The notes: generated by a model not told the origin, from the sequence alone. Shown: positions 7,297 through 15,030, counted from the first letter of the stretch. The stretch: 26,834 bases of DNA from Sporomusa silvacetica DSM 10669 (GCF_002257705.1 NZ_LSLK01000018.1:1-26834); one strand, 5' to 3'. Numbers and translations: made by a program.

Positions 7297-8163
7297 ATGT
7301 TTCGGATAAAGGATGTAATGCCAAGCACCCTAAAATCGCTGGGTGTCACTAAGCAATATAATGCTCAGTCGGTCATTGTTCATTGGCGGGAGATCGCCGG
7401 AGAGGAAATTGCCAGTCATGCATGGCCCATATCCATTCAGCGTGGTATACTGCTGTTAGCTGTAAATAATTCGGTCTGGAGTCATCACTTAATGATGTTA
7501 AAGTCCGGAATTATTAATAAAATCAATACATTTCTTAATGAAAAAATGGTAATAGATATAAGGTTTCAAGCAGGAGATTTACGGAAATACCAGAATTCAG
7601 AAGAAGATGGAGAAAATACTCCCTTATTACAACCTACTAAATTGGACTCAGAAGAATTAGCTGCTGTGTGGCAGGCAACAGAAGCAATACAAGACACTAA
7701 TTTAAGAAAAAAGTGTTACTATGTATTAATAAAGCAAACAGGGATTACTATAACTAAGAAAAAAGCAGGCTGGCAATCCTGCAAACATTGCAGTGTTTTA
7801 GTGCCACCAGGACAAAGCTATTGTAGTGTATGCAGTCTTGCATACAAGCAGGAGAGGAAATATGCAGTTACTAAGTTGCTAACAGAGGCTCCCTGGCTTA
7901 CTTATCATGAGTCTTGTCAATTTGTTCCATGTAGCCCGCGTGAATTCCACACAGGCAAAAAGCGATTAGTTCATAAACTAATTCATGCGTTGTTTGCGCC
8001 TGGATGGGACAAGCTTAATGAGGCTACTTTAGTTATGTTAATGACAGGCGTTAAGCCAGATAGAATAAACGAAACAATGGTTACTAATGTAATTAGCAAG
8101 ATAAAGGGGCGACTTGCGGAAAAAGTCAGGAGGAAAAGTTATGTTTCTGCATCTAGGCGCTGA
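7297..8163 (+). CDS. DciA-like DUF721 protein with zinc-ribbon extension
   Basis: A 288-aa protein. Residues 1-95 match DUF721/DciA (SVIVHWREIAGEEIASHAWPI, then LLLAVNNSVWSHHLMMLK), a family that in other bacteria loads the replicative helicase. An unusual C-terminal part follows. It has a CxxC-x10-CxxC cluster (C162, C165, C176, C179) that looks like a zinc ribbon, then about 105 residues rich in basic positions with no fold I recognise. Most DUF721 proteins are 90-170 aa, so this is nearly double. ATG 7297 is preceded by GGAG. The gene sits between recF and remB and its end overlaps remB by 23 nt. The helicase-loading role is inferred from the family only. Confidence 0.85.
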   Translation: MFRIKDVMPSTLKSLGVTKQYNAQSVIVHWREIAGEEIASHAWPISIQRGILLLAVNNSVWSHHLMMLKSGIINKINTFLNEKMVIDIRFQAGDLRKYQNSEEDGENTPLLQPTKLDSEELAAVWQATEAIQDTNLRKKCYYVLIKQTGITITKKKAGWQSCKHCSVLVPPGQSYCSVCSLAYKQERKYAVTKLLTEAPWLTYHESCQFVPCSPREFHTGKKRLVHKLIHALFAPGWDKLNEATLVMLMTGVKPDRINETMVTNVISKIKGRLAEKVRRKSYVSASRR

Positions 8164-8395
8164 TACTGTTATTCCCTTGAGGAATGTAATTGCTATTTTT
8201 GATTTAAAAATTATTAATTCGGCGATTACTAATCAGTACATAAATAATATAAAAGCTAGTAACAAGATCATTGATATTTCTGATAATAATGCTAAAAGTT
8301 TTATTATCACTAACGAGAATATTTATTTTTCAGCAATATCGTCGCACACATTAAAAAAAAGAGCTGGTTATATACCAGTTGCAGACGAGGAATAA
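8141..8395 (+). CDS. remB: Extracellular matrix regulator RemB (DUF370)
   Basis: An 84-aa protein starting MFLHLGADTVIPLRNVIAIFDL, the typical opening of YaaB/RemB. In B. subtilis RemB is linked to matrix gene control, and the gene lies between recF and gyrB as here. I chose ATG 8141 because AGGAGG lies 7 nt upstream; a longer in-frame start at 8114 has no site and gives a non-conserved end. It overlaps the dciA-like gene by 23 nt. Only 12 nt separate it from gyrB, so it is in the same operon. Confidence 0.88.
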   Translation: MFLHLGADTVIPLRNVIAIFDLKIINSAITNQYINNIKASNKIIDISDNNAKSFIITNENIYFSAISSHTLKKRAGYIPVADEE

Positions 8396-8407
8396 CGGGG
8401 GTTACAC

Positions 8408-10345
8408 GTGATGGAAGATATAAATAACATAAATGATATGGAAGATACAACAGTAAATGGTGACTATGGCGCGCAGCAAATTCAGGTTCTTGAAGGATTA
8501 GAGGCTGTTCGTAAGCGCCCAGGTATGTATATAGGCAGCACCTCAGCCAGAGGATTGCATCACTTAGTTTATGAGGTAGTTGATAATAGTATTGACGAAG
8601 CCTTAGCTGGTTTTTGTGATAAAATTTATGTAAAAATACTTCATGATAATAGTATTGTCGTTATTGATAATGGTCGTGGTATTCCGGTAGATATGCACGA
8701 AACTGGAAAACCGGCTGTGGAAGTTGTGCTTACCATCCTTCATGCTGGCGGTAAATTTGGTGGTGAAGGTTATAAGGTTTCCGGTGGTCTTCATGGGGTT
8801 GGTGTTTCAGTAGTCAATGCGTTGTCAGTGTGGATGGAAGTAGAGGTAAAACGCAATGGTAAAATTCATTTTATTCGCTTTGAACGCGGCAATACCGTAC
8901 AGAGTCTTAAGATTATTGGTGAGACGGAAGAAACAGGTACAAAGGTTTCTTTTAAGCCTGATCCCGAGATATTTGAAGAATTAGAATATAGTTTTGATAC
9001 ACTAAAAATCCGTCTGCGGGAACTAGCGTTTCTTAACCGTAACCTGACCATCGTTATGGAAGATGAGCGTACCGAAGAAAAACAAGAGTTTTACTATGAA
9101 GGCGGTGTCGTGTCCTTTGTTGAATATTTAAATAAAAATAAAGATGTTGCTCATCCTAATCCCATCTACTTAAATGGTGCTAAAGGTACTACGCTTGCTG
9201 AAATTGCATTACAATACAATGATGGTTATGCCGAAAATATACATGCATTTGTTAATAACATCAATACCCAAGAAGGCGGCACTCATTTAAGCGGTTTCAA
9301 AATTGCATTAACCAGGGCCATTAATGACTTTGGCCGTAAACTTAATATAATTAAAGAAAACGATGAAAATTTAAGCGGCGAAGATGCACGTGAAGGTTTG
9401 ACAGCCGTTATCAGCGTCAAACTTCAGGAACCTCAGTTTGAGGGACAAACCAAGACCAAACTTGGTAATAGCGAAGTTAGAGGCGTAATTGATAATATTG
9501 TTTCAGAGGGTCTTAATGAATTTTTTGAAGAAAATCCAGCTGTAACCAAGAAAATTATTGAAAAATCTATTATGGCCTCCCGTGCCCGGGAAGCCGCCCG
9601 CAAAGCCCGGGAATTAACAAGACGTAAAAGCGCTTTGGAATCCAGCTCACTACCAGGTAAATTGGCTGACTGCTCAATCAAAGACCCTGATCAGGCCGAA
9701 ATATATCTGGTGGAAGGTGACAGCGCCGGTGGCAGTGCGAAACAGGGGCGCGACCGTCGCTTTCAAGCTATTTTGCCGCTTAGAGGAAAAATTCTTAATG
9801 TAGAAAAAGCCCGTATGGATAAAATCCTCAATAATGAAGAAATTAGAGCTATGATTACTGCATTCGGCAGTGGTATTGGTGAAGAATTTGACTTAGAAAA
9901 ACGCCGTTATGGTAAAATTATTATTATGACAGATGCCGATGTTGATGGCTCACACATAAGAACATTGCTGCTAACGTTCTTTTATCGCCACATGCAGCCA
10001 TTAATTCAAAATGGTCATGTCTATATTGCTCAGCCACCGCTGTATCTTGTTAAAAAGGGCAAGGAAAGTTGGTATCTTTATAGTGACGGCGAAATGGATA
10101 GTTTACTTAATAAAATAGGGCGTGACAATATTAATGTCCAGCGCTACAAAGGCCTAGGAGAAATGAATCCTGAACAACTATGGGAGACAACCATGAATCC
10201 TGAAACCAGGACTGTTCTCAGGGTTGATCTTGAGGATGCTATAGCAGCTGATGAGATATTCTCAATACTAATGGGCGACAAGGTAGAACCGCGGCGAAAA
10301 TTTATTGAAGAGAATGCCAGTAAAGTTAGAAATTTGGATATATAA
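8408..10345 (+). CDS. gyrB: DNA gyrase subunit B
   Basis: A GyrB of about 645 aa. It has the GHKL ATPase domain (QVLEGLEAVRKRPGMYIGS, VDNSIDEA, GRGIPV, GGLHGVGVSVVNALS), the transducer, and the TOPRIM domain with EGDSAGG, PLRGKILNVEKA and the metal site DADVDGSHIRTL. The PLRGKILNVEKA form and position downstream of recF mark it as GyrB rather than ParE. It starts at GTG 8408 or ATG 8411; GGGGG lies 6 or 9 nt before them, so both are possible. It ends the origin operon, closed by a clear terminator. gyrA is not next but 13.3 kb away. Confidence 0.97.
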   Translation: MMEDINNINDMEDTTVNGDYGAQQIQVLEGLEAVRKRPGMYIGSTSARGLHHLVYEVVDNSIDEALAGFCDKIYVKILHDNSIVVIDNGRGIPVDMHETGKPAVEVVLTILHAGGKFGGEGYKVSGGLHGVGVSVVNALSVWMEVEVKRNGKIHFIRFERGNTVQSLKIIGETEETGTKVSFKPDPEIFEELEYSFDTLKIRLRELAFLNRNLTIVMEDERTEEKQEFYYEGGVVSFVEYLNKNKDVAHPNPIYLNGAKGTTLAEIALQYNDGYAENIHAFVNNINTQEGGTHLSGFKIALTRAINDFGRKLNIIKENDENLSGEDAREGLTAVISVKLQEPQFEGQTKTKLGNSEVRGVIDNIVSEGLNEFFEENPAVTKKIIEKSIMASRAREAARKARELTRRKSALESSSLPGKLADCSIKDPDQAEIYLVEGDSAGGSAKQGRDRRFQAILPLRGKILNVEKARMDKILNNEEIRAMITAFGSGIGEEFDLEKRRYGKIIIMTDADVDGSHIRTLLLTFFYRHMQPLIQNGHVYIAQPPLYLVKKGKESWYLYSDGEMDSLLNKIGRDNINVQRYKGLGEMNPEQLWETTMNPETRTVLRVDLEDAIAADEIFSILMGDKVEPRRKFIEENASKVRNLDI

Positions 10346-10372
10346 GCGATTATGTTATTTTAAAATAAAAAA

Positions 10373-10410
10373 ATGACTGGCGGTTTTTACGTCAGTCATC
10401 TTTTTATTTT
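10373..10410 (+). terminator. Terminator after gyrB
   Basis: Stem ATGACTGGCG / CGTCAGTCAT (10 bp including one G-T pair) with a T-rich loop, followed by CTTTTTATTTT. Confidence 0.88.
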
Positions 10411-10427
10411 AAGAAAGGAGCATTTAG

Positions 10428-11768
10428 GTGAATTTTACTCGTGAATATCAAGATAAGTTACGGACACCGGAGGTTGCAGTACAAGCCGTTAGATCAGGCG
10501 ACTGGATTGATTACGGCTTTGCTACAAATCAGCCAGTGTTGCTAGATGACGCATTAGCCAAAAGAAAATTAGAGTTAAAAGATATAAAAATTCGCAGCGC
10601 TTTAACATTAAGGCCCCGCCAAGTTGTAAGCGTAGACCCTGATCGGGAAGTATTTACCTTTTGCAGCTGGCATTTTAGCGGTTATGATAGGCAATTGCAT
10701 GACCGTAACCTTTGCAATTTTATTCCTATGATTTATCGCAATATGCCACTTTACTATCGCAATGATCTTGTGGTCAATGTGGCTATGATTTCTGTCGCGC
10801 CCATGGATAAGCATGGCTATTTTAACTTGTCCTTAGCTACCTCAGCCACACGCGCTATCATAGAGACTGCCAAAATTGTTATTGTAGAAGTTAATGATCA
10901 ATTTCCACAGGCTTTAGGTGGCAGGGAAGAATGTATCCATATTTCTGAGGTGGATTTTATTGTTGAAAGTGGCAATGTTGGTATTCCTGAATTGCCTGTT
11001 GATCCATCAGATGATATTGATAAGCAAGTAGCTAGGCTTATCGTAGAAGATGTTGTCAATGGATCAATCCTCCAATTGGGAATTGGCGGTATGCCTAATG
11101 CTGTTGGTAATATGATTGCTGAATCAGATGTTAAAGACCTTGGTATGCATACAGAAATGCTAGTGGATGCCTATTTAGCTATATATAAGAAGGGTAAACT
11201 AACGAATAAACATAAGAATATAGATAGAGGGAAATGTGTCTGGACTTTCAGTGCCGGGACTCGAGAATTATATGATTGGATAGATCAAAATCATTTTCTA
11301 GCTGTTTACCCGGTAGACTATACGAATAACCCGGCCGTTATCGGGCAGTTTGATAATTTTATATCAGTAAATAGCTGTGTTGAAGTTGATCTTTTTGGGC
11401 AAATATCTTCTGAATCCTCAGGTGTGCGACAAATCAGTGGCACTGGTGGGCAATTGGATTTTGTAACAGGCGCCTATCAATCCAAGGGTGGCAAGAGCTT
11501 TATATGTTTTCGTTCGTCTTTTTCCAATAAGAAAACTAATACTATTACTTCCTGCGTAGTACCAACTTTAGCAACAGGTGGAATTGTGACCGATCCTCGG
11601 ACTCAGGCTCACTATCTTGTCAACGAATGGGGTAAGGTTAAGCTAGCAGGCTGTTCTACTTGGGAACGGGCAGAGCGAATTATTAGTATTGCCCATCCTG
11701 ATTTCCGGGAGGAGCTTATTAAGAAGGCTGAGCAAATGAAAATTTGGCGTAGATCTAATAAAAGTTAG
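10428..11768 (+). CDS. Butyryl-CoA/4-hydroxybutyrate-type CoA-transferase
   Basis: A 446-aa class I CoA-transferase of the acetyl-CoA hydrolase/transferase (Cat1/Cat2) family. Such enzymes move CoA between short acyl groups and acetate. Visible landmarks are GIGGMPNAVG (218-227), then HTEM (241-244), whose Glu243 aligns with the glutamate that forms the CoA thioester in 4-hydroxybutyrate CoA-transferase, and the CoA-binding GTGGQLDFVTGA block (338-349). The exact substrate (butyrate, 4-hydroxybutyrate or another acid) cannot be read from sequence. It starts at GTG 10428 behind AAGGAG and forms a single-gene unit between two terminators. Butyrate kinase 10 kb away suggests butyrate metabolism. 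Confidence 0.85.
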   Translation: MNFTREYQDKLRTPEVAVQAVRSGDWIDYGFATNQPVLLDDALAKRKLELKDIKIRSALTLRPRQVVSVDPDREVFTFCSWHFSGYDRQLHDRNLCNFIPMIYRNMPLYYRNDLVVNVAMISVAPMDKHGYFNLSLATSATRAIIETAKIVIVEVNDQFPQALGGREECIHISEVDFIVESGNVGIPELPVDPSDDIDKQVARLIVEDVVNGSILQLGIGGMPNAVGNMIAESDVKDLGMHTEMLVDAYLAIYKKGKLTNKHKNIDRGKCVWTFSAGTRELYDWIDQNHFLAVYPVDYTNNPAVIGQFDNFISVNSCVEVDLFGQISSESSGVRQISGTGGQLDFVTGAYQSKGGKSFICFRSSFSNKKTNTITSCVVPTLATGGIVTDPRTQAHYLVNEWGKVKLAGCSTWERAERIISIAHPDFREELIKKAEQMKIWRRSNKS

Positions 11769-11788
11769 TATCTGATATAATGTAGATA

Positions 11789-11820
11789 AAAATCCCGCTG
11801 GATATAACTAGCGGGATTTT
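11789..11820. terminator. Bidirectional terminator between CoA-transferase and ybaK
   Basis: Stem AAAATCCCGCT / AGCGGGATTTT with a short AT loop. Both arms carry A/T runs, so it can stop transcription from the CoA-transferase (plus) and from ybaK (minus). Confidence 0.88.
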
Positions 11821-11839
11821 GCACATGTACAATAGTAAA

Positions 11840-12235
11840 CTATTTGACATTAATGATTTGTCCTTGAGTAATTGAGGCCAATTGATCAGGGGTAATCTTG
11901 AAAACGTCAAACGGGGTGCCAGCTGCAGCCCACAACTCATTATATTCAAACAAATCTGCGTCAATAAGGCACTTAAGCTTGTTGAGATGGCCGATGGGAG
12001 GGATACCGCCAATGGCAAAACCAGTCGTTTCCTGAACAAAATTAGCGTCAGGCCGGGAGAATGGTTCCCCAAGATATTCTCTCATTTTTTTCTCGTTAAT
12101 GCGGTTATTACCGCTGACGATAATGAGTATGGGAATACCAGTAGTTTTACCGCGAAAAATCATAGACTTGACGATTTGCCCGACTTCACAACCAATAGTA
12201 GCAGCTTCTACACAAGTTCGCGTGGAACCTTGCAT
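11840..12235 (-). CDS. YbaK/EbsC-type aminoacyl-tRNA deacylase
   Basis: A YbaK/ProRS-editing domain protein of at least 131 aa, probably hydrolysing mischarged tRNA. Family features are TCVEAATIGCEVGQIVKSMIF, then VSGNNRIN, and GFAIGGIPPIGH in the substrate pocket. Family members usually have 20-25 more N-terminal residues. Upstream codons in the same frame read as plausible family sequence (...LVKHSLEYIGRVT) but contain no ATG, GTG or TTG, so ATG 12235 is the only standard start, and its ribosome site (AGGTAG) is weak. Either translation begins at a rare codon such as ATT, or the gene has lost its original start. It diverges from the riboswitch-controlled gene. Confidence 0.82.
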   Translation of the reverse strand: MQGSTRTCVEAATIGCEVGQIVKSMIFRGKTTGIPILIIVSGNNRINEKKMREYLGEPFSRPDANFVQETTGFAIGGIPPIGHLNKLKCLIDADLFEYNELWAAAGTPFDVFKITPDQLASITQGQIINVK

Positions 12236-12266
12236 GGTAACTCTACCTATATATTCTAAAGAATGC

Positions 12267-12296
12267 TTGACTAAAATTAGCCAATAATGATAATAT
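12267..12296 (+). promoter_or_regulatory. Promoter of riboswitch-controlled EAL gene
   Basis: -35 TTGACT (12267-12272) with -10 GATAAT (12289-12294, 16-nt spacer) or TAATAT (12291-12296, 18-nt spacer). It lies about 30 nt before the riboswitch. Confidence 0.65.
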
Positions 12297-12323
12297 ATTA
12301 CAGTATCACATAAAAAGCATATT

Positions 12324-12398
12324 TTGGCAAACTTATCGAAAGGTAAGGACGCAAAGCTATGGATCTAAGGGTTTTACCTATGATTGCCAGGTTGCCAA
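12324..12398 (+). ncRNA. Cyclic di-GMP-I (GEMM-I) riboswitch aptamer
   Basis: P1 pairs TTGGCAA (12324-12330) with TTGCCAA (12392-12398). P2 is CTTATC-GAAA-GGTAAG with the GNRA tetraloop, followed by the highly conserved GGACGCAAAGC. The P3 arm carries a CTAAGG receptor-like stretch and ends in ATGATTGCCAGG. Order and sequence fit the GEMM-I consensus closely. It lies upstream of an EAL-domain protein, a typical c-di-GMP regulon member, and is followed directly by an intrinsic terminator, so control is probably transcriptional. Confidence 0.93.
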
Positions 12399-12404
12399 CG
12401 CGTG

Positions 12405-12435
12405 ATAAGACTAAGCTTTGGCTTGGTCTTATTTT
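12405..12435 (+). terminator. Terminator of the c-di-GMP riboswitch expression platform
   Basis: A 12-bp stem ATAAGACTAAGC / GCTTGGTCTTAT with a TTTG loop and TTTT behind it, beginning 7 nt after the aptamer P1. It is the likely ligand-controlled stop. Confidence 0.85.
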
Positions 12436-12439
12436 ATTT

Positions 12440-12530
12440 TCCAGATGGAAAGTATAACTTTCCCTGGATTGAACGACTAAGGCTTCTGCCGGCGTCCTAA
12501 TGGAATTGGCACAAGCCAAGTCTTTTTTTA
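12440..12530 (+). other. Structured leader element, copy B (unnamed family)
   Basis: Nearly identical to copy A at 2130-2224 read on the minus strand. The hairpin is CCAG-AT-GGAAAG / CTTTCC-CTGG, followed by GATTGAAC, GACTAAGGCTT, CTGCCGGCGTCCTAA and ACAAGCCAAGTC with seven T. Differences cluster in the hairpin loop and a few single bases. It lies between the riboswitch terminator and the ribosome site of the EAL gene, in sense orientation, so it would be transcribed only when the riboswitch allows read-through. Confidence 0.75.
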
Positions 12531-12547
12531 TTGAGGTGAGAAATAAG

Positions 12548-14245
12548 TTGATTAAAGCTCGTAAGCTAGGTGACCTGGATTATAATTTAAAGAATAAAAA
12601 AAATATAGTAAAAAATAATACTATTACTAATGTGTTAGGAACATATAAAAAATTAGCTAAAAGAGCTAATGACATTATTTTATTTGTAAAACCCAATGGT
12701 GATATTATGGCTGTTAATGATGTTGCGTTATATAAATATGGTTATTCGCGTAAAGAATTATTAGCAATGAATGTTTTTGGAATCAGAATAGATGAACAAT
12801 CTGTTGTAGCAGGCGATTTGAAAACTAGTGAGGAAAAGGGAATTTTGTTTGAAACTGTTCACAGGAAGAAAGATGGCAGTTTGATAAACGTGCAAGTTAA
12901 CTCTCAAGGCACAACAATTGCTGGAAAAAAAGTTATCATTAGCGTTATTAGAGATATTACTGAACGAAAGAACATGGAAGAAAAGCTGCATTATGTGGCT
13001 AGGCACGATTATCTAACTGGGTTACCTAACCAGTACTACTTAATTGAATATATTTGTCAGATGCGTAAAAAATCAAGTCTTAAAACGAGTGCTATTCTCT
13101 TGGCAAATATCGATAATTTCAAGATAGTTAACGATACTTATGGTTACAGCGCTGGGAATTCGATATTGATTCAGATTGTCAAGTGTTTTCAATTTAATTT
13201 AAGAGAACATGATTTTTTTGTTCGGCTTGGCAAAGATGAATTTGCTATTATAATGCCTAATATAGACAAAGAAGAAGCAACGTTATTAGCAAATAAATTA
13301 TTAGCAGTATTAAAGCAAGAAAATTTTATTTTGGGCGAAAATTTTTTTAAAGTCAGCGTGAGCATTGGAGTCGGATTTATTGAGACAATACAGGATATAG
13401 ACAATGCATTTTCCTATGCCGATGTTGCCATGCGTACTGCGAAGGAGCAAGGAAAAAACAGAGTAGTAGTAATTCAAAAAATGGAAGATAGGATGAAAGT
13501 TATTGAAAATAACCGGATTTTAACTCAGGTTATTGATGCCATCAAAAAAAATAAATTTAAACTATTCTTGCAGCCTATATGTAAAATTGGAAATGATGTT
13601 TTACATTACGAAGCGTTAATCAGGATGATTGACGATCAAGGAGAGATACTTATGCCAGCTGCGTTTATTCCTGTAGCTGAGAGATACGGTCTAATGTCTC
13701 AGATTGATCAATGGGTCATTGGGACGGCGATTAAGATGCTTGAAAGTCGCAATGATTTAAACATTTTTGTTAATATTTCGGGTGAAAGTCTTGGTGATGA
13801 TTCAATATTACAGTTTATAGAATCTCACATTCGTAACAGTATTATAAATCCATGTAGGATTGGATTTGAAATAACGGAAACAACAGCGATAAAGAATATT
13901 ACGAAAGCTGAACAGTGGATTCATAGGTTAAAGGCTTTGGGATGCTGCTTTGCTCTCGATGATTTTGGAGTAGGATTTTCGTCTTTCTCGCACTTACAGA
14001 AATTGCCAGTAGATTATTTAAAAATCGATGGGTCATTTATTAGAGATTTGGATTCTGACAATACCAAGCGAGCTTTAGTGCAAGCAATGAATGTTGTGGC
14101 ACATACACTTGGGAAAAAGACAATAGCTGAGTTTGTCGAGAATGCGAGTATTTGGAAAATTCTGAATGAATTAAATATAGATTATGGGCAGGGGTATTAT
14201 CTGGGTATGCCTGAGCCTATTTTTAAAGTCAATTTATTACGCTAG
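12548..14245 (+). CDS. PAS-GGDEF-EAL protein, probable c-di-GMP phosphodiesterase
   Basis: About 565 aa with no clear membrane segment. A PAS domain (about 35-140, ending in the typical VIRDITERKNMEEKL), a GGDEF domain (about 145-310) and an EAL domain (about 325-565). The GGDEF motif reads GKDEF (228-232) and an upstream conserved Asp is Asn (GYSAGN), so cyclase activity is unlikely. The EAL catalytic set looks complete: EALIR (E355), NISGESL, FEITET, LDDFGVGFSS, LKIDGSF, AEFVE and QGYYLGMPEP. It therefore probably degrades c-di-GMP under PAS control. I placed the start at TTG 12548 because GAGGTGAG lies 7 nt upstream; an in-frame ATG at 12500 falls inside the leader element. A c-di-GMP riboswitch in the leader suggests feedback. 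Confidence 0.92.
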   Translation: MIKARKLGDLDYNLKNKKNIVKNNTITNVLGTYKKLAKRANDIILFVKPNGDIMAVNDVALYKYGYSRKELLAMNVFGIRIDEQSVVAGDLKTSEEKGILFETVHRKKDGSLINVQVNSQGTTIAGKKVIISVIRDITERKNMEEKLHYVARHDYLTGLPNQYYLIEYICQMRKKSSLKTSAILLANIDNFKIVNDTYGYSAGNSILIQIVKCFQFNLREHDFFVRLGKDEFAIIMPNIDKEEATLLANKLLAVLKQENFILGENFFKVSVSIGVGFIETIQDIDNAFSYADVAMRTAKEQGKNRVVVIQKMEDRMKVIENNRILTQVIDAIKKNKFKLFLQPICKIGNDVLHYEALIRMIDDQGEILMPAAFIPVAERYGLMSQIDQWVIGTAIKMLESRNDLNIFVNISGESLGDDSILQFIESHIRNSIINPCRIGFEITETTAIKNITKAEQWIHRLKALGCCFALDDFGVGFSSFSHLQKLPVDYLKIDGSFIRDLDSDNTKRALVQAMNVVAHTLGKKTIAEFVENASIWKILNELNIDYGQGYYLGMPEPIFKVNLLR

Positions 14246-14266
14246 TAGCCTCTTTTTTGGCAAGGA

Positions 14267-14294
14267 ACTTATGTATTTTATCGAACATATACTA
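14267..14294 (+). promoter_or_regulatory. Possible mother-cell (SigK/SigE-like) sporulation promoter
   Basis: CATATACTA (14286-14294) fits the B. subtilis SigK -10 pattern CATAnnnTA, with AC 17 nt upstream (14267-14268). No good SigA promoter is seen before the next gene. These motifs are short and could occur by chance. Confidence 0.35.
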
Positions 14295-14333
14295 TACAAA
14301 TAAGTGTAACCTTGCAAAAAGGAGATGATGTAC

Positions 14334-14867
14334 ATGAACGATAGAAAAATTGATAATTGCCAAGGCTGCTGTCAGCTTAATTTTAATATACTGCCAACAA
14401 ATAGGCCGCCGGTTATTGATGCTGGATTTTGGGTACTGGCGACGGCGAGCGGCGAGGTATGCGGCTATAATAATGGTACCGGTAGTATTTCTTTATCAGC
14501 CGAGGGGTTGATCCCTCAAGGTGTATATACTGCTTGGTTTCTTACTGACAGGGGTCTAAAACCAGCCGCACCTACTGATGCTGTATATACAGCAGATGGT
14601 CTTGACCCTAACCGATTAGTGGTAAACAGTGACGGAGTGTTGAACTATTATATTGCGCCACTTGATTTTAATCCTATTCGTGGGATACCTTTGCCAGGAA
14701 GCAAGGTAAAGGCGGTAATCCAGGGAGTAGTAATTGGTTATCATAGTAATCGTATTACTAATGGTATTATTCCTGGAGAATTTAATATAAACTTTTTTGA
14801 ACAACTAACAGCTGAAATTTGTTTTTCCCGTATAGCTGCTGTAGTGACTACTACTACTAAAGACTAA
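14334..14867 (+). CDS. Protein of unknown function, possibly spore-associated
   Basis: A 177-aa protein I do not recognise. It has no signal peptide or membrane segment. The N-terminus has a small cysteine cluster (NCQGCCQL). The middle looks like a beta-rich domain, with alternating hydrophobic stretches and many Gly, Asn and Pro (GVYTAWFLTDRG, DAVYTADGLDPNRLVV, NYYIAPLDFNP), and the end is Thr-rich (VVTTTTKD). I chose ATG 14334 because AAGGAG lies 9 nt upstream; two earlier ATGs sit too close to that site. It stands alone behind a promoter-like sequence resembling SigK targets, which would fit a spore-surface role, but that is inference. Confidence 0.7.
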   Translation: MNDRKIDNCQGCCQLNFNILPTNRPPVIDAGFWVLATASGEVCGYNNGTGSISLSAEGLIPQGVYTAWFLTDRGLKPAAPTDAVYTADGLDPNRLVVNSDGVLNYYIAPLDFNPIRGIPLPGSKVKAVIQGVVIGYHSNRITNGIIPGEFNINFFEQLTAEICFSRIAAVVTTTTKD

Positions 14868-14870
14868 GCT

Positions 14871-14978
14871 TCAATGGATACCGGGGTGCCAATAGCTATC
14901 ATTCCTGACAATTACTGTATTGTTTTTTAATAGAAATAAGTGTCGTCTTGATAAAAAAATTTTAATTGAATAGCCCAT
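14871..14978 (-). CDS. Small ORF, 35 aa, unknown
   Basis: Begins ATG 14978 behind a strong GAGGTGAT site and encodes a basic 35-aa peptide starting MGYSIKIFLSRRHLFLLKN and ending WHPGIH. It faces the preceding unknown gene tail to tail, 3 nt apart. A hairpin with T-runs lies upstream (15031-15067). I know no homologue; the ribosome site is the only support beyond an open frame. No clear promoter was seen, so it may be spurious. Confidence 0.3.
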   Translation of the reverse strand: MGYSIKIFLSRRHLFLLKNNTVIVRNDSYWHPGIH

Positions 14979-15030
14979 AATATCACCTCTGTTACCATAC
15001 TATGACAAGGAACAATGGATGTGATGCTGG

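Noticed and set aside
11882..12259. 125-codon open frame on the plus strand across ybaK
   Set aside because: Lies antisense to a recognisable YbaK domain; its composition looks like a shadow frame.
12298..12519. 73-codon open frame on the minus strand
   Set aside because: It runs antisense through the c-di-GMP riboswitch, its terminator and element B, which explain the conservation of this stretch.
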